A stretch of DNA of 64,000 nt from an uncultured Pantoea sp. (GCA_913775175.1 CAJYKU010000034.1:1-64000); one strand, 5' to 3'; positions 17,208-28,021 are shown, numbered from the stretch's first letter. The notes: generated from the letters alone by a model not told the origin. Made by a program: numbers and translations.

Positions 17208-17341
17208 AATGGGATCAACGTTCCGTAAAAATTTAGTGCGATGCTAAACAAAGCACTATCAACGGCAGCTTAATGATCCCCGGCCTGCGGCCCTGAATGC
17301 TTTTTTTGTTGAATGAACGTTTAAGTTTTTCAGACAGAGAT

Positions 17342-17369
17342 AAAAAAACCGATGAATCATCATCGGTTT
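17342..17369 (-). terminator. Terminator of sodA
   Basis: Ten-bp stem AAACCGATGA/TCATCGGTTT with a 4-nt loop, followed on the minus strand by a T-run, 23 bp after the sodA stop. Confidence 0.88.
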
Positions 17370-17392
17370 ATTTACGCAGCAATGAAGGCTGA

Positions 17393-18010
17393 TTAATTAG
17401 CTGCAGCAAAACGTGCCGCGGCTTCGTCCCAGTTCACAACATTCCAGAACGCTTTGATATAGTCAGGACGCTTGTTCTGATACTTCAGATAATAAGCGTG
17501 TTCCCACACATCCAGGCCGAGGATAGGGTAGCCAGATGCTCCGGAGATCGCTTCACCCATCAGCGGGCTATCCTGGTTAGCCGTTGATACAACAGCCAGC
17601 TTGTCACCCTGCTTCACCAGCCACGCCCAGCCAGAGCCAAAACGGGTAGCCGCTGCTTTCTCAAAAGCTTCCTGGAAGTTTTCCACGCTGCCGAAATCTT
17701 TTTCGATTGCAGCTTTCAGATCGCCCTGCAGAGTAGTGCCGGTTTTCAGACCTTTCCAGAACAGGCTATGGTTAGCGTGGCCACCCGCGTTGTTACGCAG
17801 CGGGCCTTTTTTGTCAGCTGGCAGCTGATCCAGTTTAGTGATCAGCTCTTCAACTGGCATATCAGCAAATTCGGTTCCTTCCAGCGCTGCGTTAGCATTG
17901 TTCACGTAGGCCTGGTGGTGTTTGGTGTGATGGATTTCCATCGTCTGCTTGTCAAAGTGCGGTTCCAGTGCGTCGTAGGCGTACGGCAGGGATGGCAGTG
18001 AATAACTCAT
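17393..18010 (-). CDS. sodA: Manganese superoxide dismutase
   Basis: Cytoplasmic Mn enzyme that converts superoxide to hydrogen peroxide and oxygen. It has 205 residues (206 in E. coli) from [20 protein letters not shown], with GGAGAGGAA upstream of the ATG. Metal ligands are His27 (IHHTKHH), His81 ([10 protein letters not shown]), and the Asp and His in [19 protein letters not shown] and the conserved Gly/Gln pattern fit the Mn rather than Fe type. It is monocistronic, with a dyad over the putative promoter. Confidence 0.97.
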   Translation of the reverse strand: MSYSLPSLPYAYDALEPHFDKQTMEIHHTKHHQAYVNNANAALEGTEFADMPVEELITKLDQLPADKKGPLRNNAGGHANHSLFWKGLKTGTTLQGDLKAAIEKDFGSVENFQEAFEKAAATRFGSGWAWLVKQGDKLAVVSTANQDSPLMGEAISGASGYPILGLDVWEHAYYLKYQNKRPDYIKAFWNVVNWDEAAARFAAAN

Positions 18011-18071
18011 GTTCTTCCTCTCCATTGAATGTTTTGCAGCATCACCTTACCAGTGTGCCGCGTAAGCAGTG

Positions 18072-18098
18072 GGATCATTATAGTTAAAATCATGATCC
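18072..18098 (-). promoter_or_regulatory. Candidate sodA promoter/operator dyad
   Basis: The -10-like TATAAT (minus strand, 18077-18082) lies inside a 27-bp inverted repeat GGATCAT-N13-ATGATCC, about 65 bp upstream of the sodA start. E. coli sodA is controlled by Fur, ArcA, FNR, IHF and SoxS, and the centre loosely resembles a Fur box. Which regulator binds cannot be decided by eye. Confidence 0.45.
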
Positions 18099-18291
18099 AT
18101 AAAAGGGTTATCAATGCCGTAGAAACGATAAGGATTTGTCCGATCAGGCAAAACAAAACCGCACTGCTCAGGTTCTGAACCTGACGGTCTGCAGTTGCTG
18201 CACCTTCTCTAAACTTACTGATTATCTGCCTCTCTTTCCGCCAGCCTGCAGCCACTGATGTTTTACAGCATCTGATCCCTGCAATCACATC

Positions 18292-19116
18292 TCAGCGCAG
18301 ACGGCTGGGATGAGTGTAGATGGTTGCGCGTCCCGGTTTGCTAAATCCCACCAGCGTCAGATTGCAGCGCTCTGCAACCTCCACGGCAAGCTGCGTTGCA
18401 GCCGAAACCGCAAACAGGATCTCTGCGCCGCACATTGCTGACTTCTGCACCATTTCGTAGCTGGCGCGGCTGGACACCAACACTGCGCCCTGCTGCCACG
18501 ACTGCTGACTGCGTAGCCCCAGCAGCTTGTCCAGCGCCACATGGCGCCCTACATCTTCGCAGCCACCGAGTAGATCACCCTGTGGTGCCAGCCATGCCGC
18601 AGCATGGGTACAGCCTGTCAGATTGCCAGCTGGCTGATAGTCGCGCAGTTGTGCCAGTCCCTTGTCCAGCAGGCTGAGATCAAATGTCTGACTAAAGGGA
18701 AGAGGTTGCAGCGGCTTACCTATCTGATCCAGCTGCTCAACACCACAGACGCCACAGCCGGTTCGTCCTGCCATGGCGCGGCGTTGCGCTTTTAGTGCCA
18801 TAAACCGGCGGCTGGACAGCTCAATCTGTATCTCAATACCGTTGCAGCCCGGCACTACGTCAATACCATAAATCTCTGCTGGCTGTTCAATAATGCCTTC
18901 TGACAGCGAAAAGCCCAGCGCAAAGGCTTCAAGATTATCCGGCGTGCCCATCATCACTACATGTGAGATTCCGTTATAGACCAGCGCGATCGGCACCTCC
19001 TCCGCCAGCCAGTCACTCTCTGCGGTATCAATAGCGTTACGCTGCCATACCCTGGCCTGAGTTACACCTGCGATCGTTTTCATAGTCTGCTTATCTGCCT
19101 GCTGTTTCGCTCTCAT
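18292..19116 (-). CDS. fdhD: Formate dehydrogenase accessory sulfurtransferase FdhD
   Basis: Transfers sulfur from IscS to the molybdenum bis-MGD cofactor, a step needed for formate dehydrogenase activity. It is 274 residues (277 in E. coli). The first ATG is chosen because the N-terminus then aligns in length with E. coli FdhD, although its ribosome-binding site is poor. The key CGVCGV motif is present (Cys121, Cys124), as are GCTHAAAW and [16 protein letters not shown]. It diverges from fdhE, with 300 bp between them. Confidence 0.95.
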   Translation of the reverse strand: MRAKQQADKQTMKTIAGVTQARVWQRNAIDTAESDWLAEEVPIALVYNGISHVVMMGTPDNLEAFALGFSLSEGIIEQPAEIYGIDVVPGCNGIEIQIELSSRRFMALKAQRRAMAGRTGCGVCGVEQLDQIGKPLQPLPFSQTFDLSLLDKGLAQLRDYQPAGNLTGCTHAAAWLAPQGDLLGGCEDVGRHVALDKLLGLRSQQSWQQGAVLVSSRASYEMVQKSAMCGAEILFAVSAATQLAVEVAERCNLTLVGFSKPGRATIYTHPSRLR

Positions 19117-19416
19117 CGGATTTACGTCGCATTATACCCACACTAAATCAGGGGCAATATCTGTTTGCTGCTGTAAACGGGTATCGGACAACGCCGTCAC
19201 GATAACCTTTGCTCAGAGAAATTTCTTTGGGCTCTGTGCTGGTTGCACGATCTGGCGCGGTCAGAACGTAAAATTTCTCTGCCTGTGCGGTTGTGAAACC
19301 GGGTAAATAACTTGCCGGGCGGTCATGCAGAGGTCAGAGTGCTATTATCAGCGTAGTCGTGCTGCTGGTCGCTTATCGGCAGCGTCACCGTCAGACGTAA
19401 CAGGAAAAGGTGCCTG
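19117..19416. other. fdhD-fdhE intergenic region with an unexplained open frame
   Basis: In E. coli this gap contains the fdoGHI formate dehydrogenase-O genes; here it is only 300 bp. On the minus strand a 61-codon stretch is open from 19333 to the stop at 19148, without a start codon or ribosome-binding site. Its translation (LPGFTTAQAEKFYVLTAPDR...) has a plausible coding composition, but I do not recognise it as FdoG, FdoH or FdoI. It may be a gene remnant or chance. Confidence 0.4.
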
Positions 19417-20343
19417 ATGAGTATTCGCATTATTCCGCAGGATCAGCCGGAAGCGCGCGAACCGCAGACAGCGGAACAGATTCCGCCACTGCTTTTCCCC
19501 CGGCTAAAGCATCTCTACAGTCGTCGTGCCGCGCGCCTGCGCGATCTCGCGACAAACAATCCGCTGGGCGACTATCTGCGCTTTGCAGCTGTGATCGCCC
19601 AGGCACAGGAGATTGTACTCTACGATCACCCGCTGCAAATTGACCTGCGTTCGCGCCTGGCAAGCAGTGCAGAGCGTAACGAGCCGCCACTGGATATTCA
19701 CAGCTATCCGCGCGATCCCCACTGGCAGCGCTTACTGCATTCGCTGATTGCAGAGCTCAAGCCAGAGATGAGTGGCCAGGCACTGGCTGTGCTGGAAAAC
19801 CTGGAGAAAAGCTCATCAGGGGAGCTGGAGCGGCTTGCCAGTGCACTGCTGGCTGGCGAGTTTGGTCAGGTCAGTAGTGATAAAGCGCCATTTATCTGGG
19901 CGGCGCTGTCGATCTATTGGGCGCAGATGGCTGAAACCATTCCGGGTAAAGCACGGGCTGAATATGGTGAGCATCGGCAATTCTGCCCGGTCTGCGCCAG
20001 CATACCTGTTGCCGGGGTTGTTCATTTAACTGTGGGCCAGCCGGGGTTGCGCTATCTGCACTGTAATCTGTGCGAGAGTGAGTGGCATGTTACCAGCGAT
20101 AAATGCTGTAACTGCGAACAGACGCGCGATCTCCACTCCTGGTCACTCGACAAACAGCAGGCCGCCGTTAATGCTGAAAGCTGTGGCGACTGCGGCACCT
20201 ATATGAAATTGCTCTGCCAGGAGCGGGATCCGGCTATCGAACCAGTGGCTGATGATCTGGCATCACTGGTGCTGGATGCGCGTATGGAGCAGGAAGGATT
20301 TGCCCGCAGTAGTCTGAATCCATTTATGTTGCCCGGCGAGTAA
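19417..20343 (+). CDS. fdhE: Formate dehydrogenase accessory protein FdhE
   Basis: Cytoplasmic protein needed for maturation of respiratory formate dehydrogenases; it binds iron through cysteine pairs. The 308 residues match the family length. Four CxxC-type motifs are visible in the C-terminal half: CPVC, CNLC, CCNC and CGDC, in a rubredoxin-like arrangement. The start ATG follows AGGAAAAGG. In E. coli it is downstream of fdoGHI; here it lies opposite fdhD with no structural formate dehydrogenase gene beside it, so its client must be encoded elsewhere. Confidence 0.94.
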   Translation: MSIRIIPQDQPEAREPQTAEQIPPLLFPRLKHLYSRRAARLRDLATNNPLGDYLRFAAVIAQAQEIVLYDHPLQIDLRSRLASSAERNEPPLDIHSYPRDPHWQRLLHSLIAELKPEMSGQALAVLENLEKSSSGELERLASALLAGEFGQVSSDKAPFIWAALSIYWAQMAETIPGKARAEYGEHRQFCPVCASIPVAGVVHLTVGQPGLRYLHCNLCESEWHVTSDKCCNCEQTRDLHSWSLDKQQAAVNAESCGDCGTYMKLLCQERDPAIEPVADDLASLVLDARMEQEGFARSSLNPFMLPGE

Positions 20344-20391
20344 TCGGGTGCAACACAACCTGGCTGTTTCACCGTTTATGCAGAGGCGTTC

Positions 20392-21003
20392 ATGAAGTTA
20401 ATCGGCAGCTATACCAGTCCGTTTGTACGCAAAGTTTCCGTGATTCTGCTGGAAAAGGGAATTGCGTTTGAGTTTGTTAATCATACGCCGTGGGCTGAAA
20501 ACAGCCAGGTGCCACACTACAATCCACTGGGAAAAGTGCCGGCGTTGATCGATGATCGCGGTCTGACCTGGTATGACTCCTCAATTATTGCGCAGGTTAT
20601 TGAGCTGCGCGGCGACACACCCGCGCTGCTGCCTGACGATGCGCTAGCTGCACTTCAGGTGCGCCAGCTGGCAAAACTGGCTGATGGCATTAATGATGCT
20701 GCTGCAATAATTGTGCGAGAGCAGATGCGACCCGGCGCGCAACAATCTGAAGAGGTGCTGCTGCGCAATCGGGATAAAATTCAGCGAGGTCTGGATGTAC
20801 TTGAGCAGGAGGCTGCCCGCAAAACGTTGCTCAATACCGGCACACTGAATCTGGCTGATATCGCCACAGGCTGTGCGATTGGCTATCTTAATTTTCGACG
20901 GCTGCTGCCAAACTGGTGTGTTAATCGTCCGGAGCTGGTTGAACTGGCAGAGACGCTTTTCCAGCGTGAGAGCTTTGCCCGCACCGTTCCGCCGGTGGGA
21001 TAA
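20392..21003 (+). CDS. yibF: Glutathione S-transferase family protein YibF
   Basis: A 203-residue GST-like protein with an N-terminal thioredoxin-fold domain (about 1-75, [23 protein letters not shown]) and a helical C-terminal domain. The YTSPFVRK start, FNPLGKVP-type loop ([11 protein letters not shown]) and YDSSII substrate-binding segment mark the fold. [14 protein letters not shown] and the C-terminal [10 protein letters not shown] match E. coli YibF. The natural substrate is unknown. It is 48 bp after fdhE and may be cotranscribed; a bidirectional terminator follows. Confidence 0.9.
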   Translation: MKLIGSYTSPFVRKVSVILLEKGIAFEFVNHTPWAENSQVPHYNPLGKVPALIDDRGLTWYDSSIIAQVIELRGDTPALLPDDALAALQVRQLAKLADGINDAAAIIVREQMRPGAQQSEEVLLRNRDKIQRGLDVLEQEAARKTLLNTGTLNLADIATGCAIGYLNFRRLLPNWCVNRPELVELAETLFQRESFARTVPPVG

Positions 21004-21010
21004 CAGGCGT

Positions 21011-21038
21011 AAAAAAGGGACGAAATTTCGTCCCTTTT
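21011..21038. terminator. Bidirectional terminator between yibF and glyS
   Basis: Long symmetric stem AAAAGGGACGAAA/TTTCGTCCCTTTT, with A-rich and T-rich flanks on either side. It serves the convergent yibF (plus) and glyS (minus) transcripts. Confidence 0.9.
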
Positions 21039-21056
21039 ACTCTTTTGCGTGGCGAT

Positions 21057-23126
21057 TTACTGTAGCAGAGAGATATCCGCAACCTGCAGGAACAGCCGGC
21101 GCAGCTGTGCCAGCAGCGTCAGGCGATTCACTCGCACAGCATCATCTTCTGCGTTTACCATGACATTGTCGAAAAAGTTATCGACCGCCTCACGCAGCTG
21201 TGCCAGTTCAACCAGCGCATCCTGATAGCGGCTTTCGGCGAAGTAAGGTTGCAGCTTGTCTTCCAGAGCGGTGACAAAGGTCGCCAGCTGGATCTCAGCA
21301 TTCTCTTTCAGCAGTGAAGCCTGAACGTGCTCATTCAGCGGCTCCGACACTTTCGCCAGAATATTAGAGACGCGCTTGTTGGCCGCAGCCAGTCCCGATG
21401 CAGCCTCCAGCGTACGGAAGTGTGATACAGCTTTCATGCGCGCATCAAAATCAGCCGGACGCGTTGGACGACGTGCCAGCACTGCCTGAATTGTATCAAC
21501 GCTATGCCCCTCTTCCTGATACCAGGTGCGGAAGCGCCCCAGCATAAAGTCGATCACCTCATCAACCACGCTGGTGTTGCTGAGCTTGCTGCCGTAGAGA
21601 CGTACTGCCTCTTCGGTCAGGCTCTGCAGATCCAGCGGCAGATTTTTTTCAACGATAATACGCAGCACGCCCAGCGCAGCACGACGCAGGGCAAACGGAT
21701 CTTTATCGCCTTTTGGATGCTGACCAATACCAAAAATCCCTGCCAGCGTATCCATTTTATCTGCAATCGCCACGGCGCACGCGACCAGACTGGAGGGCAG
21801 TTCGTCGCCAGCGAAGCGCGGCTGGTACTGCTCATTCAGCGCTACCGCCACATCTTCCGCTTCACCATCATGACGCGCGTAATGCATACCCATAACGCCC
21901 TGGGTGTCAGTGAACTCAAACACCATATTGGTCATCAGGTCGCATTTAGAGAGCAGGCCTGCGCGGGTAGCGTGGTTAACATCAGCGCCAATCTGCGCCG
22001 CAATCCAGCCAGACAACGCCTGAATACGGTCAGTTTTATCGCGCAGTGTGCCCAGCTCTTTCTGGAACAGCACCGTCTCCAGACGTGGCAGGTTATCTTC
22101 AAGGCGCTTTTTACGATCGCTGTTAAAGAAGAATTCAGCATCGGCCAGACGCGGACGAACCACTTTCTCGTTACCGGCAATGATTTGCTGCGGATCGCCT
22201 GATTCAATGTTGGTCACAAAGATAAAGTTCGGCAGCAGCTTGCCTTCGGCACTGTAGACCGGGAAATATTTCTGATCGCCTTTCATGGTATATACCAGCG
22301 CTTCTGCCGGTACTGCCAGGAACTTCTCTTCAAAGGTTGCGGTCAGCACCACAGGCCACTCAACCAGCGACGCCACCTCTTCCAGCAGGCTGTCGCTGAG
22401 ATCGGCGATACCACCCAGCTGCTGCGCTGCAGCTTCCGCATCCGCCTTGATTCTGGCTTTACGCGCGGCGTAATCAGCCATTACTTTGCCGCGCTCCAGC
22501 AGCTGCTGTGGATAGTGATCCGCATGCTCCAGCGCAAATTCCGGTTCGCCCATAAAGCGATGTCCGCGAATCGTTCGCGCCGAGTGCACACCAAGAATGG
22601 TCGCCGGGATCAGTTCATCCCCCAGCAGCAGCGTAACCGTATGAACCGGACGAACAAACTGAACATCACTGGCACCCCAGCGCATCAGCTTAGGTATCGG
22701 CAGCTTGCTCAGGGCCGCGCTCACCATCGCTGGCAGCAGCGTGCGCGACTCTGCGCCCTTAACCGTGGCACGATGCACCAGCCACTCGCCTTTATCCGTG
22801 CTCAGACGCTCTGCCTGCGCAACGGTGATCCCATTACCGCGCGCCCAGCCTTCGGCCGCTTTGGTTGGGTTTCCGTCAGCGTCAAACGCTGCTGATACCG
22901 CCGGCCCGCGCTTCTCAACCTCACGATCGGGCTGAGACGCTGCCAGTGCTGCTACTTTCAGCGCCAGGCGGCGCGGTGCAGCAAACCAGCTCACCTCGCC
23001 GTGCGTAACACCGGCGCTATCCAGCTCAGCAGTAAAGTGTGCAGCAAAGGCTTCTGCCAGGCTGCGCAGGGCTTTCGGAGGCAACTCTTCGGTGCCAATT
23101 TCCACCAGGAAAGTTTTATCGGTCAT
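21057..23126 (-). CDS. glyS: Glycine--tRNA ligase beta subunit
   Basis: Beta chain of the alpha2beta2 bacterial glycyl-tRNA synthetase; it binds tRNA-Gly and carries the C-terminal anticodon-binding region. It has 689 residues, the same as E. coli. The N-terminus [23 protein letters not shown], the internal [26 protein letters not shown] and the C-terminal [22 protein letters not shown] are family signatures. It starts 9 bp after glyQ. Confidence 0.97.
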   Translation of the reverse strand: MTDKTFLVEIGTEELPPKALRSLAEAFAAHFTAELDSAGVTHGEVSWFAAPRRLALKVAALAASQPDREVEKRGPAVSAAFDADGNPTKAAEGWARGNGITVAQAERLSTDKGEWLVHRATVKGAESRTLLPAMVSAALSKLPIPKLMRWGASDVQFVRPVHTVTLLLGDELIPATILGVHSARTIRGHRFMGEPEFALEHADHYPQQLLERGKVMADYAARKARIKADAEAAAQQLGGIADLSDSLLEEVASLVEWPVVLTATFEEKFLAVPAEALVYTMKGDQKYFPVYSAEGKLLPNFIFVTNIESGDPQQIIAGNEKVVRPRLADAEFFFNSDRKKRLEDNLPRLETVLFQKELGTLRDKTDRIQALSGWIAAQIGADVNHATRAGLLSKCDLMTNMVFEFTDTQGVMGMHYARHDGEAEDVAVALNEQYQPRFAGDELPSSLVACAVAIADKMDTLAGIFGIGQHPKGDKDPFALRRAALGVLRIIVEKNLPLDLQSLTEEAVRLYGSKLSNTSVVDEVIDFMLGRFRTWYQEEGHSVDTIQAVLARRPTRPADFDARMKAVSHFRTLEAASGLAAANKRVSNILAKVSEPLNEHVQASLLKENAEIQLATFVTALEDKLQPYFAESRYQDALVELAQLREAVDNFFDNVMVNAEDDAVRVNRLTLLAQLRRLFLQVADISLLQ

Positions 23127-23135
23127 GGCTGCCTC

Positions 23136-24047
23136 TTACTTAGTACGGTTGCACATCGGGAAACCCAGCGCTTCACGCGACGCATAGTAGGCTTCTGCCA
23201 CAGCTTTCGTCAGGGTGCGGATACGCAGAATATAGCGCTGGCGTTCGGTGACTGAAATGGCCTTACGCGCGTCGAGCAGGTTAAAGCTGTGCGCCGCTTT
23301 CAAAATACGCTCATAAGCCGGTAGCGGCAGCGGTTTCTCGAGCGCCAGCAGCTGCTGCGCCTCTTTCTCATACTGCTCAAAGCAGCTGAACAGAAAATCG
23401 ACGTCGGCATATTCAAAGTTATAAGTCGACTGTTCCACTTCATTCTGATGAAACACATCGCCATAGGTGGTTTTACCAAATGCACCGTCGCTCCAGGTGA
23501 GATCGTAGACGCTGTCTACGCCCTGGATATACATGGCCAGACGCTCCAGACCGTAGGTGATCTCGCCGGTAACCGGTTTACACTCCAGTCCTCCCACCTG
23601 CTGGAAGTAGGTAAACTGCGTGACTTCCATACCGTTGAGCCACACTTCCCAGCCCAGGCCCCAGGCACCCAGCGTTGGGTTTTCCCAGTTATCTTCGACA
23701 AAGCGGATATCGTGAATTGTTGGGTCGATACCCAGCTCTTTCAGCGATCCGAGATACAGCTCCTGAAGATTGTCCGGGTTGGGCTTGATCACCACCTGAA
23801 ACTGATAGTAATGCTGCAGACGGTTAGGGTTTTCACCATAGCGGCCATCGGTCGGACGGCGCGAAGGCTGAACATAGGCGCTGGCCATCGGCTCCGGACC
23901 GATAGCGCGCAGGCAGGTCATTGGATGTGAGGTGCCGGCGCCCACTTCCATGTCCAGTGGCTGAACAATGGTGCAGCCCTGACGCGCCCAGTAATCCTGC
24001 AAGGTCAGGATCAGGCCCTGAAAGGTCTTGGTATCAAACTTTTGCAT
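23136..24047 (-). CDS. glyQ: Glycine--tRNA ligase alpha subunit
   Basis: Catalytic chain of glycyl-tRNA synthetase, which activates glycine and forms the dimer core. It is 303 residues, as in E. coli, starting [20 protein letters not shown]. Class II synthetase elements are visible: the motif 2-like region around [22 protein letters not shown] and [35 protein letters not shown]. It is first in glyQS. A -10-like TATACT lies about 45 bp upstream at 24090-24095. Confidence 0.97.
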   Translation of the reverse strand: MQKFDTKTFQGLILTLQDYWARQGCTIVQPLDMEVGAGTSHPMTCLRAIGPEPMASAYVQPSRRPTDGRYGENPNRLQHYYQFQVVIKPNPDNLQELYLGSLKELGIDPTIHDIRFVEDNWENPTLGAWGLGWEVWLNGMEVTQFTYFQQVGGLECKPVTGEITYGLERLAMYIQGVDSVYDLTWSDGAFGKTTYGDVFHQNEVEQSTYNFEYADVDFLFSCFEQYEKEAQQLLALEKPLPLPAYERILKAAHSFNLLDARKAISVTERQRYILRIRTLTKAVAEAYYASREALGFPMCNRTK

Positions 24048-24249
24048 GTTGAATTCGCACGGATACGGGTGAATTAAAAAGAGTCCGACAGTATACCCTT
24101 TGACCGCGCAATGTGCAGCCGGAAATCCTGATGCTATCGGGCACAGGCGCGTATCTGACAGACAGAGGGTTCCGAATTACCGCTATCTGTATTGTTGAGT
24201 TGCAGCCCGGCGGCTACGCTTCCAGACATCAACCGGGCGCGAGGGTAAC

Positions 24250-25245
24250 ATGGCGCAAAAAATTAGCTGGATCGACAATTTACGCGCGGTAGCCTGTCTG
24301 ATGGTGATCGTGATTCACACCACCACCTGGTATATCACCGGGCCGATGGCGGCCAGCGGCATTACCTGGGATATCGCTAATCTGCTGAACTCAGCGTCGC
24401 GCGTCTGCGTACCGCTGTTTTTTATGATTTCAGGCTATCTCTTTTTTGGCGAGCGCAGCGCACAGCCGCGTCATTTACTCCGTCTGGTACTCTGTCTGCT
24501 GTTTTACAGCAGCGTTGCGCTGGTCTATATCACCTGGTTTACACCGATCAGCGAAAGCCACTCACTGATGAAGCTGCTGCAGAAACCGGTGTTTTACCAC
24601 CTCTGGTTTTTCTTCGCTATCATCGGCATCTATCTGCTTTCACCGCTCATTCAGGTAAAAAATGTACCACCTCGTTATATTCTGCTGCTGGTCGTGGTGC
24701 TGGCTGTGGTAGCCAATCCTAATACGGTAAGCCAGTCAGCAGGTTCGTTTCACTGGCTGCCTGTAAACCTCTATATCAGCGGTGACAGCATCTACTATCT
24801 GCTTTATGCGCTGCTGGGCCGCGCGATTGGATGTATGGATACGGGGGGGCGCAACATCAGCTGGCTGGCTGGCGGCTTATTTATCGCTTGCGTGTCGGGC
24901 ATTGCCCTGGGCACCAGAGAGCTGCTGAAAATCAATGGCGCTTTCAACGATACCTGGTATCTTTACTGCGGGCCGCTGGTGTTTATTGCGGCTATCAGTC
25001 TGCTGGTGCTGTTTAAAAACGCGCTGAACCAGCGTCCCTTACCGCTACTGGCCACCATCTCCCGCTATTCCCTGCCGATCTATGGCTTTCACGCGCTCTT
25101 TATTCACTTTCTGCGTACCCATCACTATGACGACATGTCGCGCCCCTGGCTTGATCTTCCCTGGATCGCTGGCGTAACACTACTGGGTAGTCTGCTGCTG
25201 GCGGTAGTGCTAAAGCGTATTGATACGCGCCAGCTGGTGAGCTAA
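24250..25245 (+). CDS. wecH: Membrane O-acetyltransferase WecH
   Basis: Inner-membrane acyltransferase-3 family protein. In E. coli WecH O-acetylates GlcNAc residues of enterobacterial common antigen. It is 331 residues, the E. coli length, and is located next to glyQ as in E. coli. About ten membrane segments are visible. The N-terminus [20 protein letters not shown] contains the conserved His of the family, followed by [10 protein letters not shown]. The acyl donor is probably cytoplasmic acetyl-CoA. It starts a stretch of four surface-polysaccharide-type genes. Confidence 0.88.
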   Translation: MAQKISWIDNLRAVACLMVIVIHTTTWYITGPMAASGITWDIANLLNSASRVCVPLFFMISGYLFFGERSAQPRHLLRLVLCLLFYSSVALVYITWFTPISESHSLMKLLQKPVFYHLWFFFAIIGIYLLSPLIQVKNVPPRYILLLVVVLAVVANPNTVSQSAGSFHWLPVNLYISGDSIYYLLYALLGRAIGCMDTGGRNISWLAGGLFIACVSGIALGTRELLKINGAFNDTWYLYCGPLVFIAAISLLVLFKNALNQRPLPLLATISRYSLPIYGFHALFIHFLRTHHYDDMSRPWLDLPWIAGVTLLGSLLLAVVLKRIDTRQLVS

Positions 25246-25478
25246 TACGCGTTTATCTTCCCGGTTGCTCAGTCATCATCAGGCGGAGTCATTCTTAACA
25301 GAGATAAACGTCTGTCTGCCACTATGCCGGATTGCTGACAGGCAGGCACACAAAGCAGCTATCTCTGCCTGTAATCATTCCCGCCTCCTGGTGCCGCAAG
25401 CTGCTATCCATGAATTATCCATAAAACTGGCTGCCCGCTAGCCATGCAGATATGAAGACAGATGACCGGCAATACGCT

Positions 25479-26396
25479 TTATGGCTTTGCCAGAGAACTC
25501 TGCCACTCATCGAACAGCGTCAGCCAGTTTTTTACCGGCAGCCTGAGCTGCTGCCCGCTACCAAAGCCGTGCCCGCCCTGCTGAAACAGATGCATCTCTG
25601 TGTTTATCTTATGCTCTCGCAACGCTGCGAACATCAGCAACGTATTCTGCGGAGAGGCGGTGCCATCATTTAGCGCCTGCACCAAAAACGTTGGCGGTGT
25701 GTTATCACTGACGCGCGCCTCCTGGGAATGCTGCATAATAGTTTGCGGATCAATCGCTTTACCATACAGTGCAGTTCGCGTGCCGGAATGTGTTACACCC
25801 TCTTTTAACGATAGTACCGGATAGATCAGCGCGCTGAAATCGGGACGTGCCGACACGCGATCCTGCTGGTCACGAACCGGATAATTAACAGCATCAGGAT
25901 CGTTACTCAGGTTTGCCGCCAGAAATGCCCCGGCAGAGAAACCCATAATGCCAATACGATGGGAATCAACACCATACTGCGTTGCGCCGGCACGGATAAT
26001 ACGCAGTGCGCGCTGTACGTCAGCAAAAGCTGCAAGGCGATGTTGTTCTGTTCCAGCCTGCGGCATACGGTAGATAAGCACAAATGAACTATAACCCTGG
26101 CGACTTAATATCGATGCGATATTGATGCCCTCCAGATCTTTCATAATATAAGAAAACCCCCCTCCCGGAATGATAAGCACAGCGGTGTGATTACTTTTAC
26201 CAGCAGGCGGTATGTAAATCATTTCTGGCGTAATAACTTTGGTTACCGCACGATTATTAACACCGGGCTTTTTACTAAAATTAACAGCGTCATTCTCTGT
26301 TAATTTTTCGTCCGGCCAGATAGGAATTTCCTTACCAGCACAAGCCAGTGGCAGATAAAGCAAAAGAAGAGCAACTGTCAGACGGAACGAATTCAC
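25479..26396 (-). CDS. Secreted alpha/beta-hydrolase, acetyl-esterase-like
   Basis: A 305-residue protein with an N-terminal signal sequence (about 1-20) and an alpha/beta-hydrolase fold of the COG0657/xylan-esterase type. Visible elements are the oxyanion loop PGGGF (77-81), nucleophile Ser154 in GFSAGAF, a likely acid in ALNDGTASP, and the His in GGHGFGSG. It probably deacylates a carbohydrate in the periplasm or outside the cell. The substrate is unknown, but the wecH, EpsG-like and acyltransferase neighbours suggest O-acetylated polysaccharide. A lipoprotein anchor is unlikely, because PLAC is not a good lipobox. Confidence 0.75.
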   Translation of the reverse strand: MNSFRLTVALLLLYLPLACAGKEIPIWPDEKLTENDAVNFSKKPGVNNRAVTKVITPEMIYIPPAGKSNHTAVLIIPGGGFSYIMKDLEGINIASILSRQGYSSFVLIYRMPQAGTEQHRLAAFADVQRALRIIRAGATQYGVDSHRIGIMGFSAGAFLAANLSNDPDAVNYPVRDQQDRVSARPDFSALIYPVLSLKEGVTHSGTRTALYGKAIDPQTIMQHSQEARVSDNTPPTFLVQALNDGTASPQNTLLMFAALREHKINTEMHLFQQGGHGFGSGQQLRLPVKNWLTLFDEWQSSLAKP

Positions 26397-26653
26397 TTAC
26401 TGGCTCCTTATTATCAGCAAAAACAACGGCAAACGCTTGCCGCCATCAGAAGTCTCTCTGCAAGCAGCAGGGGCAACAGTCTGAAAAAGAAAAATATTTT
26501 TCGCTGAAATGGAAAATAGCAGAAAATGGACAAATAATAATCCCGGCAGTAATCTGATAAAATACCGGACCAGGAAAAATTAGAATTTTCCCATATTTAC
26601 CAAAACAAAGCCCTATGTTATAAGTGCATTTTAAACTATAAGAATCTGTGACC
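26397..26653. other. AT-rich divergent promoter region of the esterase and EpsG-like genes
   Basis: This 257-bp spacer is clearly more AT-rich than the flanking genes, notably 26480-26650. It presumably carries both divergent promoters; no single strong promoter could be picked. Such AT-rich control regions are often H-NS targets; that is inference. Confidence 0.4.
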
Positions 26654-27787
26654 ATGGGAATTTACTGGATCATAAGTCTTAGCCTGACTTTCTTCGCTAT
26701 TGTCGAAATCATGTTAAGTAAAAATGAAAACACAGCGCAAATCAGGACGTGGCTTTATTTTATTGCGGTAGTAGTTCTTTTTACTTTTGGCGGTATTCGT
26801 GGCCTGGGAACCGGCCTTGATGACTTCCAGTATCGCGACTTCTATGCACAGTTTCTTGATAAAATTATTATCGAGGGCTTCTGGCAGGCAGTTGTTGAGT
26901 TTCGCTATGAGCCAGCTATTTACGCGATCGCCGGTGCAACGCGGATGTTCACGGCTAACGCCGATATCTTTATCTTTGTTATTGCCTTTATTGCCGTCTG
27001 TGTCAATGCGCACTATTTCCGCAAACTGACCCCACTGCCGCTGGTAGCGCTGGCAGTCTATTCAGCGCACCTGTTTATCAACAAAGATATGAACCAGATT
27101 CGCTTCGGGCTCTGCTCAGCGTTTCTGCTTGGCTTTGTCTGGCATATGTCACGCGGCAGCAAAGTGGGTATGATCACCACATTTTTGCTGTCATTTTTCT
27201 GTCATGCTACCGCGATCGTTGCCATTCTTATTCCGCTGGCAATGATTGTGCGCAAAAGCAAATATGTGCCAATGGTTATCGTCATCGCCAGCCTGCCACT
27301 GGCATTTATGGGTAGTTCGACGCTGATTTCTGTGCTCTCCAGCCATCTTGGTGCGCTGGGTGACAGGGCTATGGGTTATGCAGATGCTGAAGCGACTCAG
27401 GAACAGGGTATTCTGACACTCTCTAACCTGAAGAATATCGGTCTGGTTTTTATCTTCAGCTATATGCTGCTGAGCGAAAAAATTAAAAATTTCGATCCGG
27501 CGAAATTCTACACTTACTACATCCTGGTTGTGACGTTTGCTATCGGCAGCGGCCTGCGTATGGCGCTGCAGGACTACGCTTCAGGCGGGCGACTGGCAAA
27601 CTATCTGTTGCAGGTTGAGCCGGTACTGATTTCACTCTGTATCTGGGAAACTAAAAAGCTGAAAAAGCTTATCGCCACAGCAATCACTGTGCTGATGGTG
27701 CTCTATTATCTCTACTACAACACTATGGCCAGTAAGCAGTCGATTGTTGGTTATGAAGTATCACGTACCTTCCAGCTGTTTCGCTAA
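26654..27787 (+). CDS. EpsG-family polytopic membrane protein (Wzy-like)
   Basis: A 377-residue integral membrane protein with about ten hydrophobic segments, resembling the EpsG family linked to polymerisation of exopolysaccharides. The segment FTFGGIRGLGTGLDDFQYRDFY after the second membrane helix, FINKDMNQIRFGLCSAFLLG and FCHATAIVAIL (with a conserved-type His) fit the family pattern. The ATG at 26654 is preferred over an in-frame GTG at 26648. No glycosyltransferase, flippase or chain-length regulator is nearby, so it acts on a polymer whose other genes lie elsewhere, or it is an orphan. A terminator follows. Confidence 0.72.
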   Translation: MGIYWIISLSLTFFAIVEIMLSKNENTAQIRTWLYFIAVVVLFTFGGIRGLGTGLDDFQYRDFYAQFLDKIIIEGFWQAVVEFRYEPAIYAIAGATRMFTANADIFIFVIAFIAVCVNAHYFRKLTPLPLVALAVYSAHLFINKDMNQIRFGLCSAFLLGFVWHMSRGSKVGMITTFLLSFFCHATAIVAILIPLAMIVRKSKYVPMVIVIASLPLAFMGSSTLISVLSSHLGALGDRAMGYADAEATQEQGILTLSNLKNIGLVFIFSYMLLSEKIKNFDPAKFYTYYILVVTFAIGSGLRMALQDYASGGRLANYLLQVEPVLISLCIWETKKLKKLIATAITVLMVLYYLYYNTMASKQSIVGYEVSRTFQLFR

Positions 27788-27795
27788 TAACAGGT

Positions 27796-27826
27796 AAAAC
27801 GCTAATCCTGTGATTAGCGTTTTTTA
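27796..27826 (+). terminator. Terminator of the EpsG-like gene
   Basis: Stem AAAACGCTAATC/GATTAGCGTTTT with a CTGT loop and a six-T run, just after the stop codon. Confidence 0.92.
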
Positions 27827-28021
27827 TCCTTCTTTAACCAGTAAATCAGGCAAATTCTGAATATCACGCTTTATCTTACCTTTGCTTGATTTTTTATATT
27901 ATTAAAATTCTAATAGGTATCATATCTGATATCGCAGCTCTGCGAGAGTATTAGTGACGCGTTCAGCTTTATAAAAATCCACTTTTGCACGCTGCATCAA
28001 CATTTAATTAATAACACAGTC

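Noticed and set aside
19337-19404. Short plus-strand frame ending in a hydrophobic tail before fdhE, considered as an FdoI remnant
   Set aside because: FdoI as I recall it ends in a charged, lysine-rich tail; the sequence does not match and the frame is under 30 codons.
21504-22202. 232-codon open frame antisense to glyS
   Set aside because: Entirely within glyS, which is conserved at full length; no start signal.
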